This document shows, piece by piece, positions 1 to 8,764 of a stretch of 64,000 nt of DNA (position 1 is the stretch's first letter; each line of letters begins with the position of its first letter). The notes beneath the pieces were generated by a model, which worked only from the letters and a program-made list of their open reading frames with translations, ran no database searches and was not told the DNA's origin. A program made the position numbers and the translations under genes. This DNA comes from Micromonospora citrea (GTDB lineage Bacteria > Actinomycetota > Actinomycetes > Mycobacteriales > Micromonosporaceae). The stretch covers positions 1,962,501 to 2,026,500 of the forward strand of contig NZ_FMHZ01000002.1 of NCBI RefSeq assembly GCF_900090315.1, in the 5' to 3' direction.

Positions 1-745
<745 letters not shown>

Positions 746-791
746 CGTCGACGTTCCCTGCCCGCGGGCGCCCAACGCGCCCCGGGGCGGC

Positions 792-1619
792 TCAGGCCTG
801 GCCGACCTCGAACCGCACGAAGCGGGTGACCTCGATGCCGGCCTCGGCCAGCAGCTGCTTCACCGTCTTCTTGTTGTCGGCGACCGACGCCTGCTCGATG
901 AGGACGTAGTCCTTGAAGAAGGCGTTCACCCGGCCCTCGACGATCTTCGGCAGCGCCGCCTCGGGCTTGTTCTCCTCGCGGGCGGTCTGCTCGGCGATGC
1001 GCCGCTCGGACTCGACGACGTCGGCCGGCACCTCGTCACGGGTGAGGTACTTCGGCCGCATCGCGGCGATCTGCATCGCGACGGCGCGCGCGTCGGCGTC
1101 GCCGGCCTCGTCGGTCCGGCCGGAGTACTGCACCAGCACGCCGACCGCCGGGGGCAGGTCCTGGCTCTTGCGGTGCAGGTAGACGGCGGTGGTGCCGTCG
1201 AGCTTGGCGAACCGGTTGAGGACCAGCTTCTCGCCGATCTTGGCGGACTGCTCCTGGACCAGGTCGGCGACCGTCTTGCCGTCGATCTCGGTGGCGAGCA
1301 GCTCCTCGGCGGTGCTGACGCCGCTGCGCTCGCCGTGCTCGACCAGCCGCTGGGCGAGCTCGATGAAGGCGTCGGTCTTGGCGACGAAGTCGGTCTCGCA
1401 GTTGAGCTCGAGCAGCGCCTGGCCCGAGTGGGCGATCAGACCGTTGGCGGCCGTGCGGCCGGCCCGCTTGCCGACGTCCTTGGCGCCCTTGACGCGCAGG
1501 ATCTCGACGGCCTTGTCGAAGTCGCCCTCGGCCTCGGTCAGCGCCTTCTTGCAGTCCATCATGCCGGCGCCGGTGAGGTCGCGGAGCTTCTTGACGTCCG
1601 CGGCGGTGAAGTTGGACAT
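792..1619 (-). CDS. tsf: Translation elongation factor Ts
   Basis: EF-Ts is the nucleotide exchange factor that regenerates EF-Tu-GTP during elongation. The 275-aa length is normal for actinobacteria. Residues 1-50 form the UBA-like N-terminal domain, with the typical [16 protein letters not shown] stretch at about 12-27. The EF-Tu-contacting TDFVA motif is at 76-80, followed by the core domain and a C-terminal helix. The start is the ATG at 1617-1619. It follows rpsB after 135 bp that include a strong hairpin and precedes pyrH. Confidence 0.98.
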   Translation of the reverse strand: MSNFTAADVKKLRDLTGAGMMDCKKALTEAEGDFDKAVEILRVKGAKDVGKRAGRTAANGLIAHSGQALLELNCETDFVAKTDAFIELAQRLVEHGERSGVSTAEELLATEIDGKTVADLVQEQSAKIGEKLVLNRFAKLDGTTAVYLHRKSQDLPPAVGVLVQYSGRTDEAGDADARAVAMQIAAMRPKYLTRDEVPADVVESERRIAEQTAREENKPEAALPKIVEGRVNAFFKDYVLIEQASVADNKKTVKQLLAEAGIEVTRFVRFEVGQA

Positions 1620-1704
1620 GGCTCTCTCTTCGGTGTTGAGACTGCGGGTGGGTTGGTCCTGGTGCCGGTTACCCGGATCCGGGCGCGACGTGCCCGGCGT
1701 ACCT

Positions 1705-1747
1705 GCCGCTCCCCGCCGTCCGAAAAAACGGACGACGGGGAAGCGGC
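1705..1747 (-). terminator. Strong hairpin between rpsB and tsf
   Basis: The inner stem CGTCCG/CGGACG (1717-1722 with 1729-1734) closes a loop of six A on the plus strand. It continues through ccccg/cgggg (1711-1715 with 1736-1740) and gccgct/agcggc (1705-1710 with 1742-1747), with one mismatch and one bulge. It starts 7 bp downstream of the rpsB stop, which suits a partial terminator that sets the rpsB:tsf transcript ratio. On the minus strand the loop is U-rich but no U-tract follows. Confidence 0.65.
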
Positions 1748-1754
1748 GGCGCGG

Positions 1755-2597
1755 TCACTCCGCGGCGGCGGTCGCCGGCTGCTCGGCCGGCTGCCCCTGC
1801 TCGTCGGCCTTCTTCGGCTCCTCGAGCAGCTCGCGCTCCCACTCGGCCAGCGGCTCGTCCGAGGCCACACCCGGCTCGGGCTTCTCGTCGGTGCCCCGAC
1901 GACGGCCGGAGCGGGCGATCAGGCCGTCGGCGACGGCGGCGGCCACGACCTTGGTCAGCAGCTCCGCCGAACGGATCGCGTCGTCGTTGCCCGGGATCGG
2001 GAAGTCGACCTCGTCCGGGTCGCAGTTGGTGTCGAGCACCGCGATCACCGGGATGCCCAGCTTGCGGGCCTCGTCGACGGCGATGTGCTCCTTCTTGGTG
2101 TCGACCACCCAGATCGCGGCCGGGAGCTTCTGCATGTCGCGCAGGCCACCGAGGGTGCGGGTCAGCTTGACCTTCTCGCGGGAGAGCTGCAGGGTCTCCT
2201 TCTTGGTGTACCCGGCGGCCGTGCCGCTCAGGTCACCCAGGGCCTCCAGCTCCTTCATCCGCTGCAGCCGCTTGTACACCGTCTGGAAGTTGGTCAGCAT
2301 GCCGCCGAGCCAGCGGTGGTTGACGTACGGCTGGCCGACCCGGGTCGCCTGCTCGGCGATGGCCTCCTGAGCCTGCTTCTTGGTGCCGACGAAGAGGATG
2401 CTGCCACCCTCGGCGACGGTCCCGCGCACGAACTCGTAGGCCTTCTCGATGTAGTCGAGGGTCTGGCGCAGGTCGATGATGTAGATACCGTTGCGCTCGG
2501 TGAAGATGAAACGCTTCATCTTCGGGTTCCAGCGCCGGGTCTGGTGCCCGAAGTGGACACCGCTCTCCAGCAGCTGACGCATGGTCACGACGGCCAT
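1755..2597 (-). CDS. rpsB: 30S ribosomal protein S2
   Basis: S2 binds the head-body junction of the small ribosomal subunit and is needed for S1 recruitment in species that have it. The 280-aa protein starts [20 protein letters not shown], a signature of the family, and contains [12 protein letters not shown] and FVGTKKQAQ in the expected places. The C-terminus carries a Glu/Ala/Gln-rich tail of about 35 residues, as in many actinobacteria. The ATG at 2595-2597 is preceded by a clear ribosome binding site, AAGGAG. It heads the rpsB-tsf-pyrH cluster; its 549-bp upstream region contains a perfect 16-bp palindrome and a tandem repeat. Confidence 0.98.
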   Translation of the reverse strand: MAVVTMRQLLESGVHFGHQTRRWNPKMKRFIFTERNGIYIIDLRQTLDYIEKAYEFVRGTVAEGGSILFVGTKKQAQEAIAEQATRVGQPYVNHRWLGGMLTNFQTVYKRLQRMKELEALGDLSGTAAGYTKKETLQLSREKVKLTRTLGGLRDMQKLPAAIWVVDTKKEHIAVDEARKLGIPVIAVLDTNCDPDEVDFPIPGNDDAIRSAELLTKVVAAAVADGLIARSGRRRGTDEKPEPGVASDEPLAEWERELLEEPKKADEQGQPAEQPATAAAE

Positions 2598-2680
2598 GGT
2601 GGGTTACTCCTTGCGGTCCCTGGTTGTCCCGCCCGGCCGGCGGCCGGGCGTCCTGGCGCCCGGTCGCCGGCCATGGCGGG

Positions 2681-2696
2681 CCCGATCATGATCGGG
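2681..2696. promoter_or_regulatory. Perfect 16-bp palindrome in the rpsB leader
   Basis: CCCGATCATGATCGGG reads the same on both strands and lies 84-99 bp upstream of the rpsB ATG. Two flanking base pairs on each side (2678-2679 with 2698-2699) extend it after one mismatch. It could be an operator for a dimeric regulator or form a leader hairpin in the rpsB transcript. No protein can be assigned from the sequence. Confidence 0.4.
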
Positions 2697-2784
2697 ACCA
2701 GGGAGGCCGTCGCCCCACGACGACTCGTGGAGAGGGCGCGCGAGGTCGACCGCACGATGCGGTCGCCAGTCGACCAGTGTACGC

Positions 2785-2823
2785 CCCCTTCCCACCGCCG
2801 ACGCCTCGGGTGGCGGGAAGGGG
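2785..2823 (-). terminator. Terminator-like hairpin after the SGRF-repeat gene
   Basis: CCCCTTCCC at 2785-2793 pairs with GGGAAGGGG at 2815-2823, and three more pairs follow after one mismatch. It lies between the SGRF-repeat membrane protein gene and rpsB, both on the minus strand, so it may end the former transcript. No T-tract follows. Confidence 0.35.
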
Positions 2824-2996
2824 TCGGAACGCCCATTTCCGGCACCCGGCGAGCCCGTGCGCCGCCGGACCCGGCGACGTGCCGCGGGCCCGTCCGCCGG
2901 AGCCACGGCGGGCGCGAACCCGTGCGCCCGGACCCCGCAGCACGCGGACCCCGTCCGTCGGACCTCGCGGCGCACTCGGGCCCAGCGCGCGGACCG

Positions 2997-3109
2997 GTGT
3001 GGCGGACCCCGCAACGCGCGCGTACCTGTGTGCCGGACCCCGCAACGCGCGCATACCTGTGTGCCGGACCCCGCAGCGCGCGCGGACCTGTGTGCCGGAC
3101 CCCGCAGCG
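2997..3109. repeat. 31-bp tandem repeat, about 3.6 copies
   Basis: Units begin at 2997, 3028, 3059 and 3090 (the last partial). Each starts GTGTGCCGGACCCCGC (the first copy has one change) and ends in a variable CGCG-rich part plus ACCT. More degenerate copies may extend upstream from about 2925. The array lies 38 bp beyond the 3' end of the SGRF-repeat membrane protein gene. Units are contiguous with no spacers, so this is a minisatellite and not a CRISPR array. Confidence 0.8.
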
Positions 3110-3146
3110 TGCCGGCCGCCAACCGGCCGCCGTCGGCTGGGGGCCG

Positions 3147-4385
3147 TCAGCCGACGGCGAGGGCGGCGGCGAGGAAGAGCACCAGGCCCACGGTCAGGTA
3201 GGCCGTCGGCGGGCGCAGCCAGCCCCGGCTCCCGTCCGTCAGCGACAACCCGCCGGTGCGCAGCCCGTAGAGGCCGACGGCGAAGATCGGCAGCCCGCAG
3301 ACCAGGAAGGTGCCCACCACGACGTTGGCGGCCGACAGCGGGTCGCCGGTCACGCCGCTGAGCAGCACCCGCAGCGCGGGGATCTCGAACACCACGACCA
3401 GCGCGGCGAGCAGCACGGCCAGCGCCGGCCGGCGCGTCCGGTAGACCCCGTCGCCCGCCGGTGGGCCCGGCAGCGGAGCCACCACCGGCGGGAAGGCCGG
3501 CGCCTCCCCCGGCGGGAGGTCGCCGCGAGGCGCGATCGGCGGCATCGGCCCGGTCGGCATCTCCAGCGGGTTCGGCGCCTCGGCCGCACGTCGCGGCTCG
3601 ACGACCGGCATCTCCAGCGGCTTCGCGGCCTCGACGGCCCGCTGGGGTTCGACGATCGGGTAGCCGGCGAGCGGCGCCGGGCGGGTCGGCTCGACGGGGC
3701 CCGCCCCGACCAGCGCGTCGGCGGCCGACGTCGAGACCGCTTCCCGGGACTCCCTCGCCTCCCGCGCCGCGCGCCGCCCCGGCCGGTCGGCGGGCAGCTC
3801 GCCCGAGGCCTCCGGGTCCGCATCCGGGCGTCGCAGGCGGCTTGCCCGGTATCCCTCGTTCTCCGACCGGTCGTCCCCGAGCGGCGGCACCGCGCCGAAC
3901 CGCCCGGAGTCGCTCTCCCCGCCGCCGAACCGCCCGGACGCCGGCTCCACCGCGGCGAAGCGACCGGAGTCCGGCTCGGTGACCGCGAACCGACCAGAAT
4001 CCGGCTCCGCCACCGCGAACCGGCCGGAGTCCGGCTCGGTGACCGCGAACCGACCCGAATCCGGCTCCGCCACCGCGAACCGGCCGGAGTCCTCCGGGCC
4101 GCCGAAGCGGCCGCGGTCGGCGTCGAGCGCGCCGAAGCGCCCGGAGTCGGGCTCCGGCGTCGCGCCGAAGCGCCCGGACTCGCCGCGCCGGGTGCCGGCG
4201 GGGTCGCCGTAGCGGTCGTCCTCCGAGGCGCGGCGCTGCTCGGGGGCGGTCACGTCGTCGTCCCGGTACCGGGTGTCGGCCGCACCGCGCCAGTCCCGCT
4301 CCCCGTAGCCACGGTCGCGGTCAGCCGGATACCAACCCGACTCCTGATCCTCGGCAAAGCTCCGTCGTCCGTCCACGTCCGGCAC
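3147..4385 (-). CDS. Membrane protein with SGRF repeats (unknown function)
   Basis: I do not recognise a family. The 412-aa product has three parts: a charged N-terminal region (residues 1-60, rich in D, R, Y), a repeat region (about 65-165) with ten copies of a [D/E]SGRF motif, the central ones spaced exactly 10 residues apart (SGRFAVAEP / SGRFAVTEP), and a Pro/Ala-rich linker ending in about three hydrophobic membrane segments (near 325-350, 355-375 and 390-412). The repeats and linker are probably disordered and cytoplasmic. The start taken is the GTG at 4383-4385; only a distant GGAG precedes it, so the start is uncertain. The DNA under the repeats contains a near-perfect 60-bp duplication. 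Confidence 0.8.
   Translation of the reverse strand: MPDVDGRRSFAEDQESGWYPADRDRGYGERDWRGAADTRYRDDDVTAPEQRRASEDDRYGDPAGTRRGESGRFGATPEPDSGRFGALDADRGRFGGPEDSGRFAVAEPDSGRFAVTEPDSGRFAVAEPDSGRFAVTEPDSGRFAAVEPASGRFGGGESDSGRFGAVPPLGDDRSENEGYRASRLRRPDADPEASGELPADRPGRRAAREARESREAVSTSAADALVGAGPVEPTRPAPLAGYPIVEPQRAVEAAKPLEMPVVEPRRAAEAPNPLEMPTGPMPPIAPRGDLPPGEAPAFPPVVAPLPGPPAGDGVYRTRRPALAVLLAALVVVFEIPALRVLLSGVTGDPLSAANVVVGTFLVCGLPIFAVGLYGLRTGGLSLTDGSRGWLRPPTAYLTVGLVLFLAAALAVG
3961..4090 (-). repeat. 60-bp coding tandem duplication (SGRFAVxEP units)
   Basis: The sequences at 3961-4020 and 4021-4080 are nearly identical; each encodes two 10-residue SGRF units. The unit length is a multiple of three, so copy-number change would keep the reading frame. 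Confidence 0.8.
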
Positions 4386-4702
4386 CGTATGCGACGATCT
4401 CCACGGACGCCATTCGCCCCTCGGACGCCCCGGCCGACCGACGGGCCGGGGCAGCGCGATGGGGCCGCCCGGGGCGCCGGGCGGGGATGGCGGCGCAGGT
4501 CAGGGGCAGGTCGGGGCAGGTCCGCGAGCCGGCCCAGCGCCGCGGCCACCTTGCCCGTAACGATCTTAAGTTCGACCAGCCCACTCCGGTCCGCATAGCA
4601 CAACGCGGGCATGATCGTCCGCTCGTCCACAGTCCGGCCGTCGTCCACAGGCACGACGACGCGGGGCGGCGGAGCCAGGCTCACCCGGGGCACGGTGCCG
4701 GC
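4386..4702. other. 317-bp divergent intergenic region
   Basis: The region separates the SGRF-repeat gene (minus) from yraN (plus). It contains the two-box GTCCACA element at 4624-4652 and a CAGGCT -10-like hexamer at 4676-4681, both oriented toward yraN. I see no gene in it. Confidence 0.5.
4624..4652 (+). promoter_or_regulatory. Two-box element upstream of yraN (DnaA-box-like)
   Basis: CGTCCACAG (4624-4632) and GTCCACAGGC (4643-4652) are separated by 10 nt and repeat in the same direction at 18-bp spacing. Both 9-mers (TCGTCCACA) fit the relaxed actinobacterial DnaA box YY(G/A/C)TCCACA. The element ends 51 bp upstream of the yraN ATG. An element with the same spacing is found upstream of the M23 peptidase at 12943-12971 on the other strand. 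Binding by DnaA or by another regulator is inference. Confidence 0.5.
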
Positions 4703-5062
4703 ATGACGAAGCGGAACCAGGCGGTCGGCGCGTACGGCGAGCGATGCGCCGTCCGGCACCTGATCGAGGCGGGCCTGCGCCCCGTCGCCCGGAACTGGCG
4801 CTGCCCGGCCGGGGAGATCGACATCATCGCCTGGGACGGGCCGGTGCTCGCCTTCTGCGAGGTGAAGACACGAAGCACGGACGGATTCGGCACACCGGCC
4901 GAGGCGGTCGTCCCGGCCAAGGCCCGCCGGCTACGCGGGCTCGCCGCCCGATGGCTGGCCGACACCGGCACCAGCGCCGACCAGGTGCGCTTCGACGTCG
5001 TCTCGGTACGCCTCACCGGCGCCGGCCCCGCCCGCGTCGATCACCTCAAGGGCGTGTTCTGA
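4703..5062 (+). CDS. yraN: YraN family protein (UPF0102), nuclease-fold
   Basis: This small, widely conserved bacterial protein has a predicted endonuclease-like fold but no settled biochemical role. The 119 residues include the family signature: GAYGERCAVRHLIEAG near the start, NWRCPAGEIDIIAWD (about 32-46) with the conserved GEIDII segment, and CEVKTRS (about 53-59), giving a PD-(D/E)xK-like D...E-x-K set. The ATG at 4703 was chosen because homologues start just before the GxxGE motif. It is followed by comM and dprA on the same strand, a neighbourhood shared by many bacteria and linked to handling of incoming DNA. Confidence 0.93.
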   Translation: MTKRNQAVGAYGERCAVRHLIEAGLRPVARNWRCPAGEIDIIAWDGPVLAFCEVKTRSTDGFGTPAEAVVPAKARRLRGLAARWLADTGTSADQVRFDVVSVRLTGAGPARVDHLKGVF

Positions 5063-5063
5063 G

Positions 5064-5294
5064 GTGGGCGGGCGGAACGGGCCGGCCTTCCGGTGCGACG
5101 GGCGGCGGCCGTACGCCCTGGTCGGCCGGCGGCAGACCGGCAGTGGGCGGGCCGTCCGAGCCGGCGCGGCAGGGTCGCCCACCGCCGACGTCGAACGGCG
5201 AGCCGGCGCGGCGGGATCTCCCACCGCCGGCGCCGAACGGCGAGCCCGGACGGCCGGGCCCGTCGGCACAGGCCCTCGGCGGGTGGCGGCGTGA
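5064..5294 (+). CDS. Possible small ORF filling the yraN-comM gap
   Basis: A 76-codon GTG frame begins one base after the yraN stop and ends with a TGA that overlaps the comM GTG start (GTGA). AAGGGCG lies 8 nt before its start, inside the yraN end. The product is Arg/Gly/Ala-rich and contains a repeated AGAAGSPTA stretch, matching an approximately 42-bp tandem repeat in the DNA near 5160-5245. It has no recognisable domain. It may be translated only to couple yraN to comM, or it may be a chance open frame in GC-rich DNA. Confidence 0.3.
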   Translation: MGGRNGPAFRCDGRRPYALVGRRQTGSGRAVRAGAAGSPTADVERRAGAAGSPTAGAERRARTAGPVGTGPRRVAA

Positions 5295-6811
5295 GCTACG
5301 CGAAGGTGCTCTGCGTGGGCCTGGTCGGCGTGACCGGGCACCTGGTGGAGGTCGAGGCCGACCTGGCGGCCGGTCTGCCCGCCGTGGTCATCTCGGGGCT
5401 GCCGGACACCGCCCTGCACGAGGCCCGGGACCGGGTCCGCGCGGCGGTGGTCAACTCGGGCCAACGATGGCCCAACCGCCGGATCACACTCAACCTGCTG
5501 CCGGCCGATCTGCCGAAGTTCGGCTCGGCGTTCGACCTGGCGATCGCGGCGGCCCTGCTGGGCGGCTCGGGTGAGCTGCCGCTGCTGCCGCTGGACCGCG
5601 TGGTGGTCCTGGGCGAGCTGGGCCTCGACGGCACGGTCCGGCCGGTGCGCGGCGTGCTGCCGATGGTCGCCGCGGCGGCCAGGGCCGGCGTCGAGCGGGT
5701 GATCGTCCCCGCCGCCAACGCCGCCGAGGCGGCGGTCGTCCCGGGGATCCGGGTCCGGGCGGTCGACACGCTGCACCGGCTGGTCAGCTTCGTCCGGGAT
5801 GGCACCCCGCTGATCGAGCCGGAGGCGGTCTGCGCGGCGCCGGGCGGCGCCGGGCCGGACCTGGCGGAGGTCGCCGGGCAGGGGCTGGGCCGGCGGGCGC
5901 TGGAGGTGGCCGCGGCGGGTGGGCACCACCTGGCGCTGCTCGGGCCGCCGGGCGCCGGCAAGACCATGCTCGCCGAGCGCCTTCCGTCGATCCTGCCCGA
6001 GCTCGACGACGAGGCCGCGCTGGAGGTGACCGCCCTGCACTCGATCGCCGGGCTGCTCCCGCCGGGCGGTCGGCTGCTTCGCCGACCACCGTTCCAGGCC
6101 CCGCACCACACGGCGACCGTGCCGTCGCTGGTCGGCGGCGGCTCCGGGCTGGCCCGTCCCGGCGCCATCTCGCTCGCCCACCGCGGGGTGCTCTTCCTCG
6201 ACGAGGCACCCGAATTCAGCCGGGGCGCCCTGGAGGCGCTGCGCCAACCGCTGGAGCACGGCCGGGTCCGGCTGGCCCGCAGCCGTGGGGGCGCCGAATA
6301 TCCCGCCCGCACCCAACTGGTGCTGGCGGCCAATCCGTGCCCGTGCGCCAAGCCGGCCGGGGACGCCTACTGCGAGTGCCCGCCGCAGGCCCGCCGGCGC
6401 TACCTGAGCCGCCTCTCCGGCCCCTTGCTGGACCGGATCGACGTGCAGGTGACGCTGCCACCCGTCCGAGCCGCCGAGTTGATGGCGGCGGCCGTGGACA
6501 GCGAGTCGTCGGCCACCGTCGCCCGAAGGGTGGCGGCCGCCCGGGAGGCCGCCGCCGCGCGCTGGGCCGTCCTCGGCCGCCGGCTCAATGCCGAGATACC
6601 CGGCCCGTACCTGCGTCGACCGCCCTGGCGACTGCCCGGGCCCGACACGGCGGAGCTGCGGGCCCGACTGGACTCCGGGTCGCTCTCCGCCCGGGGCTTC
6701 GACCGCGTCGTCCGCCTGGCCTGGACGATCGCGGACCTCGACGGCCGGGACCGGCCCGACCGGGACGACGTCGGGGAGGCCATTCAACTGAGAACGGGGG
6801 ACGGCACGTGA
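5291..6811 (+). CDS. comM: YifB/ComM family AAA+ ATPase (Mg-chelatase-like)
   Basis: ComM-type proteins are hexameric AAA+ helicases that aid branch migration when donor DNA is integrated during natural transformation. The 506-aa product shows the family N-terminal domain (AGLPAVVISGLPD; RITLNLLPADLPK), Walker A GPPGAGKTML with Lys224, Walker B LFLDEAPEF, and the Cys-rich NPCPCAKP and YCECPP segments. The GTG at 5291 was chosen because homologues begin MSYA; the frame stays open upstream but is not conserved-looking. The stop overlaps the dprA GTG (GTGA), so translation is probably coupled. Confidence 0.95.
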   Translation: MSYAKVLCVGLVGVTGHLVEVEADLAAGLPAVVISGLPDTALHEARDRVRAAVVNSGQRWPNRRITLNLLPADLPKFGSAFDLAIAAALLGGSGELPLLPLDRVVVLGELGLDGTVRPVRGVLPMVAAAARAGVERVIVPAANAAEAAVVPGIRVRAVDTLHRLVSFVRDGTPLIEPEAVCAAPGGAGPDLAEVAGQGLGRRALEVAAAGGHHLALLGPPGAGKTMLAERLPSILPELDDEAALEVTALHSIAGLLPPGGRLLRRPPFQAPHHTATVPSLVGGGSGLARPGAISLAHRGVLFLDEAPEFSRGALEALRQPLEHGRVRLARSRGGAEYPARTQLVLAANPCPCAKPAGDAYCECPPQARRRYLSRLSGPLLDRIDVQVTLPPVRAAELMAAAVDSESSATVARRVAAAREAAAARWAVLGRRLNAEIPGPYLRRPPWRLPGPDTAELRARLDSGSLSARGFDRVVRLAWTIADLDGRDRPDRDDVGEAIQLRTGDGT

Positions 6812-8040
6812 GCACGAAGGAGACGCTGGCCAGGGTCGCGCTGACCTGGCTCGCCGAGCCGGGCACCCGGTCGGTGCACCGGCTGGTCGACCGCCTCGGT
6901 CCGGTGGGGACGCTCGACCTGCTGCTCGACGGCGGCGCGCCGGACGACACGTTGCGGGCCACGGTCGCGGCGCGTACCGCCGCCGGAGACCCACGGGCCG
7001 TCGCGGCCGAGGCGCTGGCCCGCGCCGACCGGCTCGGCGCCCGCGTCGTCGTGCCCGGCGACGACGAGTGGCCCACCCGGGTCGAGCAGTTGCGGGAGCT
7101 GCGACTGCCCGAGGCCCATCGCCGGGTGGACACCGAGACCGCACCGCCGCTTTGTTTCTGGGTGCGCGGGTCGTGGCCGCTCGCCGAGGCGTTCGACCGC
7201 TCGGTCGCGGTCGTCGGTGCCCGGGCCGCCAGCGGCTACGGCACACACGTCGCCACCGAGCTCGGCTACGGCCTCGCCGACCGGGACTGGACCGTCGTCT
7301 CCGGCGGCGCGTTCGGCATCGACGCGGCTGCCCATCGGGGCGCGCTCAACGCCGGCGGCGTCACCGTCGCCGTGCTCGCCTGTGGCGTGGACCGCCCCTA
7401 CCCGATGGGCAACGCGGCGCTGTTCGACCGGATCGCCGACACCGGGTTGCTGGTCAGCGAGTGGATGCCGGGGGCGGACCCGCTCCGGCCCCGGTTCCTC
7501 ATCCGCAACCGGGTGATCGCGGCGGGGACCCTCGGCACCGTGCTGGTGGAGGCGGCGGCGCGCAGCGGCGCGACCCAGACCACGCACCGGGCCCTCGCCC
7601 TGCGCAGGCCCGCCATGGTGGTGCCGGGCCCGGTCACGTCCGCGATGTCGGTGGGCGCGCACGAGCTGCTACGCGAGCACCCGAAGTCCCGGCTGGTCAC
7701 CGGGGTGGCGCAGGTGCTGGAGGAGGTCGGGCGGATCGGCGAGCTGGCCCCGGTTCCGCGCGGTCCGCAGCGGCCGGCCGACCAGCTCGACGACGACGCG
7801 AGGTCGATCGTCGAGGTGCTGCCGCGTCGGGGCGCGGTGGGGGTGGAGGTCCTCGCGGCCCGCGCCGGCGTCGCCGTCCGCACCGTGCTGCGGAAGCTGT
7901 CCATGCTGGAGGAGCTGGCCCTGGTGGTGCGCCGCGAGGACGGCTACGCCCTCGCGCCGCCACCGGCCGACGCCGGCCGGGCCGGTCAGGGCCGACGTGC
8001 CGACGGCCGGCCGACCCCGGCCGGCGAACGGCCCGGGTGA
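6808..8040 (+). CDS. dprA: DNA-processing protein DprA
   Basis: DprA binds incoming single-stranded DNA and loads RecA in transformable bacteria; its role in actinobacteria is less clear. The 410-aa protein has an N-terminal SAM-like region, the Rossmann-type DprA core with VAVVGARAASGYG and SGGAFGIDAAAHRGAL, EWMPG, FLIRNRVIA and VEAAARSGA, and a C-terminal winged-helix domain (about 325-375). The GTG at 6808 overlaps the comM stop. After the stop there is a 210-bp gap that contains three palindromic repeats, then a convergent minus-strand gene. Confidence 0.95.
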   Translation: MSTKETLARVALTWLAEPGTRSVHRLVDRLGPVGTLDLLLDGGAPDDTLRATVAARTAAGDPRAVAAEALARADRLGARVVVPGDDEWPTRVEQLRELRLPEAHRRVDTETAPPLCFWVRGSWPLAEAFDRSVAVVGARAASGYGTHVATELGYGLADRDWTVVSGGAFGIDAAAHRGALNAGGVTVAVLACGVDRPYPMGNAALFDRIADTGLLVSEWMPGADPLRPRFLIRNRVIAAGTLGTVLVEAAARSGATQTTHRALALRRPAMVVPGPVTSAMSVGAHELLREHPKSRLVTGVAQVLEEVGRIGELAPVPRGPQRPADQLDDDARSIVEVLPRRGAVGVEVLAARAGVAVRTVLRKLSMLEELALVVRREDGYALAPPPADAGRAGQGRRADGRPTPAGERPG

Positions 8041-8142
8041 ACCGGCCCGGTGCGGCGGACGCGGGTGGCGGCCCGCCACAGCGGAGTCGGGACGCGCCCC
8101 GGGCTGTCGGAGGCGGGGCCCGGATCGCCCGGGAGATACGCA

Positions 8143-8203
8143 GGGTCAGGTCTGACCCCGGGTGGGGGTCAGGTCTGACCCGGGTGGGGGTCAGGTCTGA
8201 CCC
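8143..8203. repeat. Three tandem interrupted palindromes, 22-23 bp apart
   Basis: GGGTCAG-GT-CTGACCC occurs at 8143-8158, 8166-8181 and 8188-8203. Each has 7-bp arms around a GT centre. The array lies between the convergent ends of dprA and a minus-strand gene. It could be a set of binding sites on one helix face (spacing near two turns), a transcription-ending structure for both genes, or a simple tandem expansion. Confidence 0.75.
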
Positions 8204-8250
8204 CGGGTGGCGGCGGGCGAAGCGGGCCGACGCGGGGAGGCACTGCCAGG

Positions 8251-8586
8251 TCAGTCCCCCTCGAAGCGGATCTCCATCTCGCGGTCCTGCCGGCAGCGCC
8301 GCGCCAGGAGGTCCAGCCGGCGTACGTGCGTCGTCTCGGGCGACGTCCGGGCCACCTCGGCGAGGCTCCGCAGCTCGGTGAGGAGCTGCGGAGCCCGGTC
8401 GGCGGGGACCACCAGCTCGCCGACCGGGTCCACCTGGTCCAGCAGCGGGGTCCGCCCGCCGCCGCGTACGCGCTGGACGAGGTCCAGCAGCACGTCGTCG
8501 GGATCGGGCAGCACCTCGGCCGGCACGAGGCGACGCCGGCCGGAACCCGTCGCTACCACCCGGTAGAGGACGACGTCGACCCCCAT
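8251..8586 (-). CDS. Small hypothetical protein, 111 aa
   Basis: I do not recognise a family. The product begins MGVDVVLYRVV, is acidic and basic by turns, and appears soluble with helical stretches (ELRSLAEVARTS; RRLDLLARRCRQD). It has no signal peptide and no membrane segment. The ATG at 8584-8586 has a good purine-rich site (GAAGGGGG) upstream. Codon use matches its neighbours. It runs opposite to dprA and divergently from xerC. Confidence 0.75.
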   Translation of the reverse strand: MGVDVVLYRVVATGSGRRRLVPAEVLPDPDDVLLDLVQRVRGGGRTPLLDQVDPVGELVVPADRAPQLLTELRSLAEVARTSPETTHVRRLDLLARRCRQDREMEIRFEGD

Positions 8587-8752
8587 GTCCGGTCCCCCTT
8601 CGTCGAGCCCGGCCCGTCGGATGCCGCCCACGATCCGGGGCACACACCCGTTGGTACGACAAGTCTGCGCGCACCGGCCGCGGTAATCCATCACCCGGAC
8701 CGGGGGCGGCGGGACGGTGTCCCGGCGTCCTGCCCGAACAGTCCGTCGGCCG

Positions 8753-8758
8753 TAGGCT
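8753..8758 (+). promoter_or_regulatory. TAGGCT -10 box of the xerC leader
   Basis: TAGGCT is followed after 6 nt by a GTG at 8765, the arrangement seen at several other starts in this window and typical of leaderless actinobacterial transcripts. The GTG opens a 33-residue frame that ends in the xerC start codon. Confidence 0.5.
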
Positions 8759-8764
8759 GGTTCT

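Larger units (their letters stand above)
2598..3146. other. 549-bp intergenic region upstream of rpsB
   Basis: The region lies between rpsB and an upstream gene on the same (minus) strand and must hold the rpsB promoter. I see a perfect palindrome at 2681-2696, an imperfect hairpin at 2785-2823 and a 31-bp tandem repeat at 2997-3109. Open frames cross it on both strands, but they have no ribosome binding site and consist largely of translated repeat, so I do not call a gene. Confidence 0.6.

Noticed and set aside
2997..3109. CRISPR array
   Set aside because: Here and in the other arrays (13749, 48241, 55361) units are contiguous and have no unique spacers, and no cas genes are present.
4624..4652. 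Chromosomal replication origin
   Set aside because: Only two DnaA-like boxes occur at each place; dnaA, dnaN and an AT-rich unwinding region are absent.
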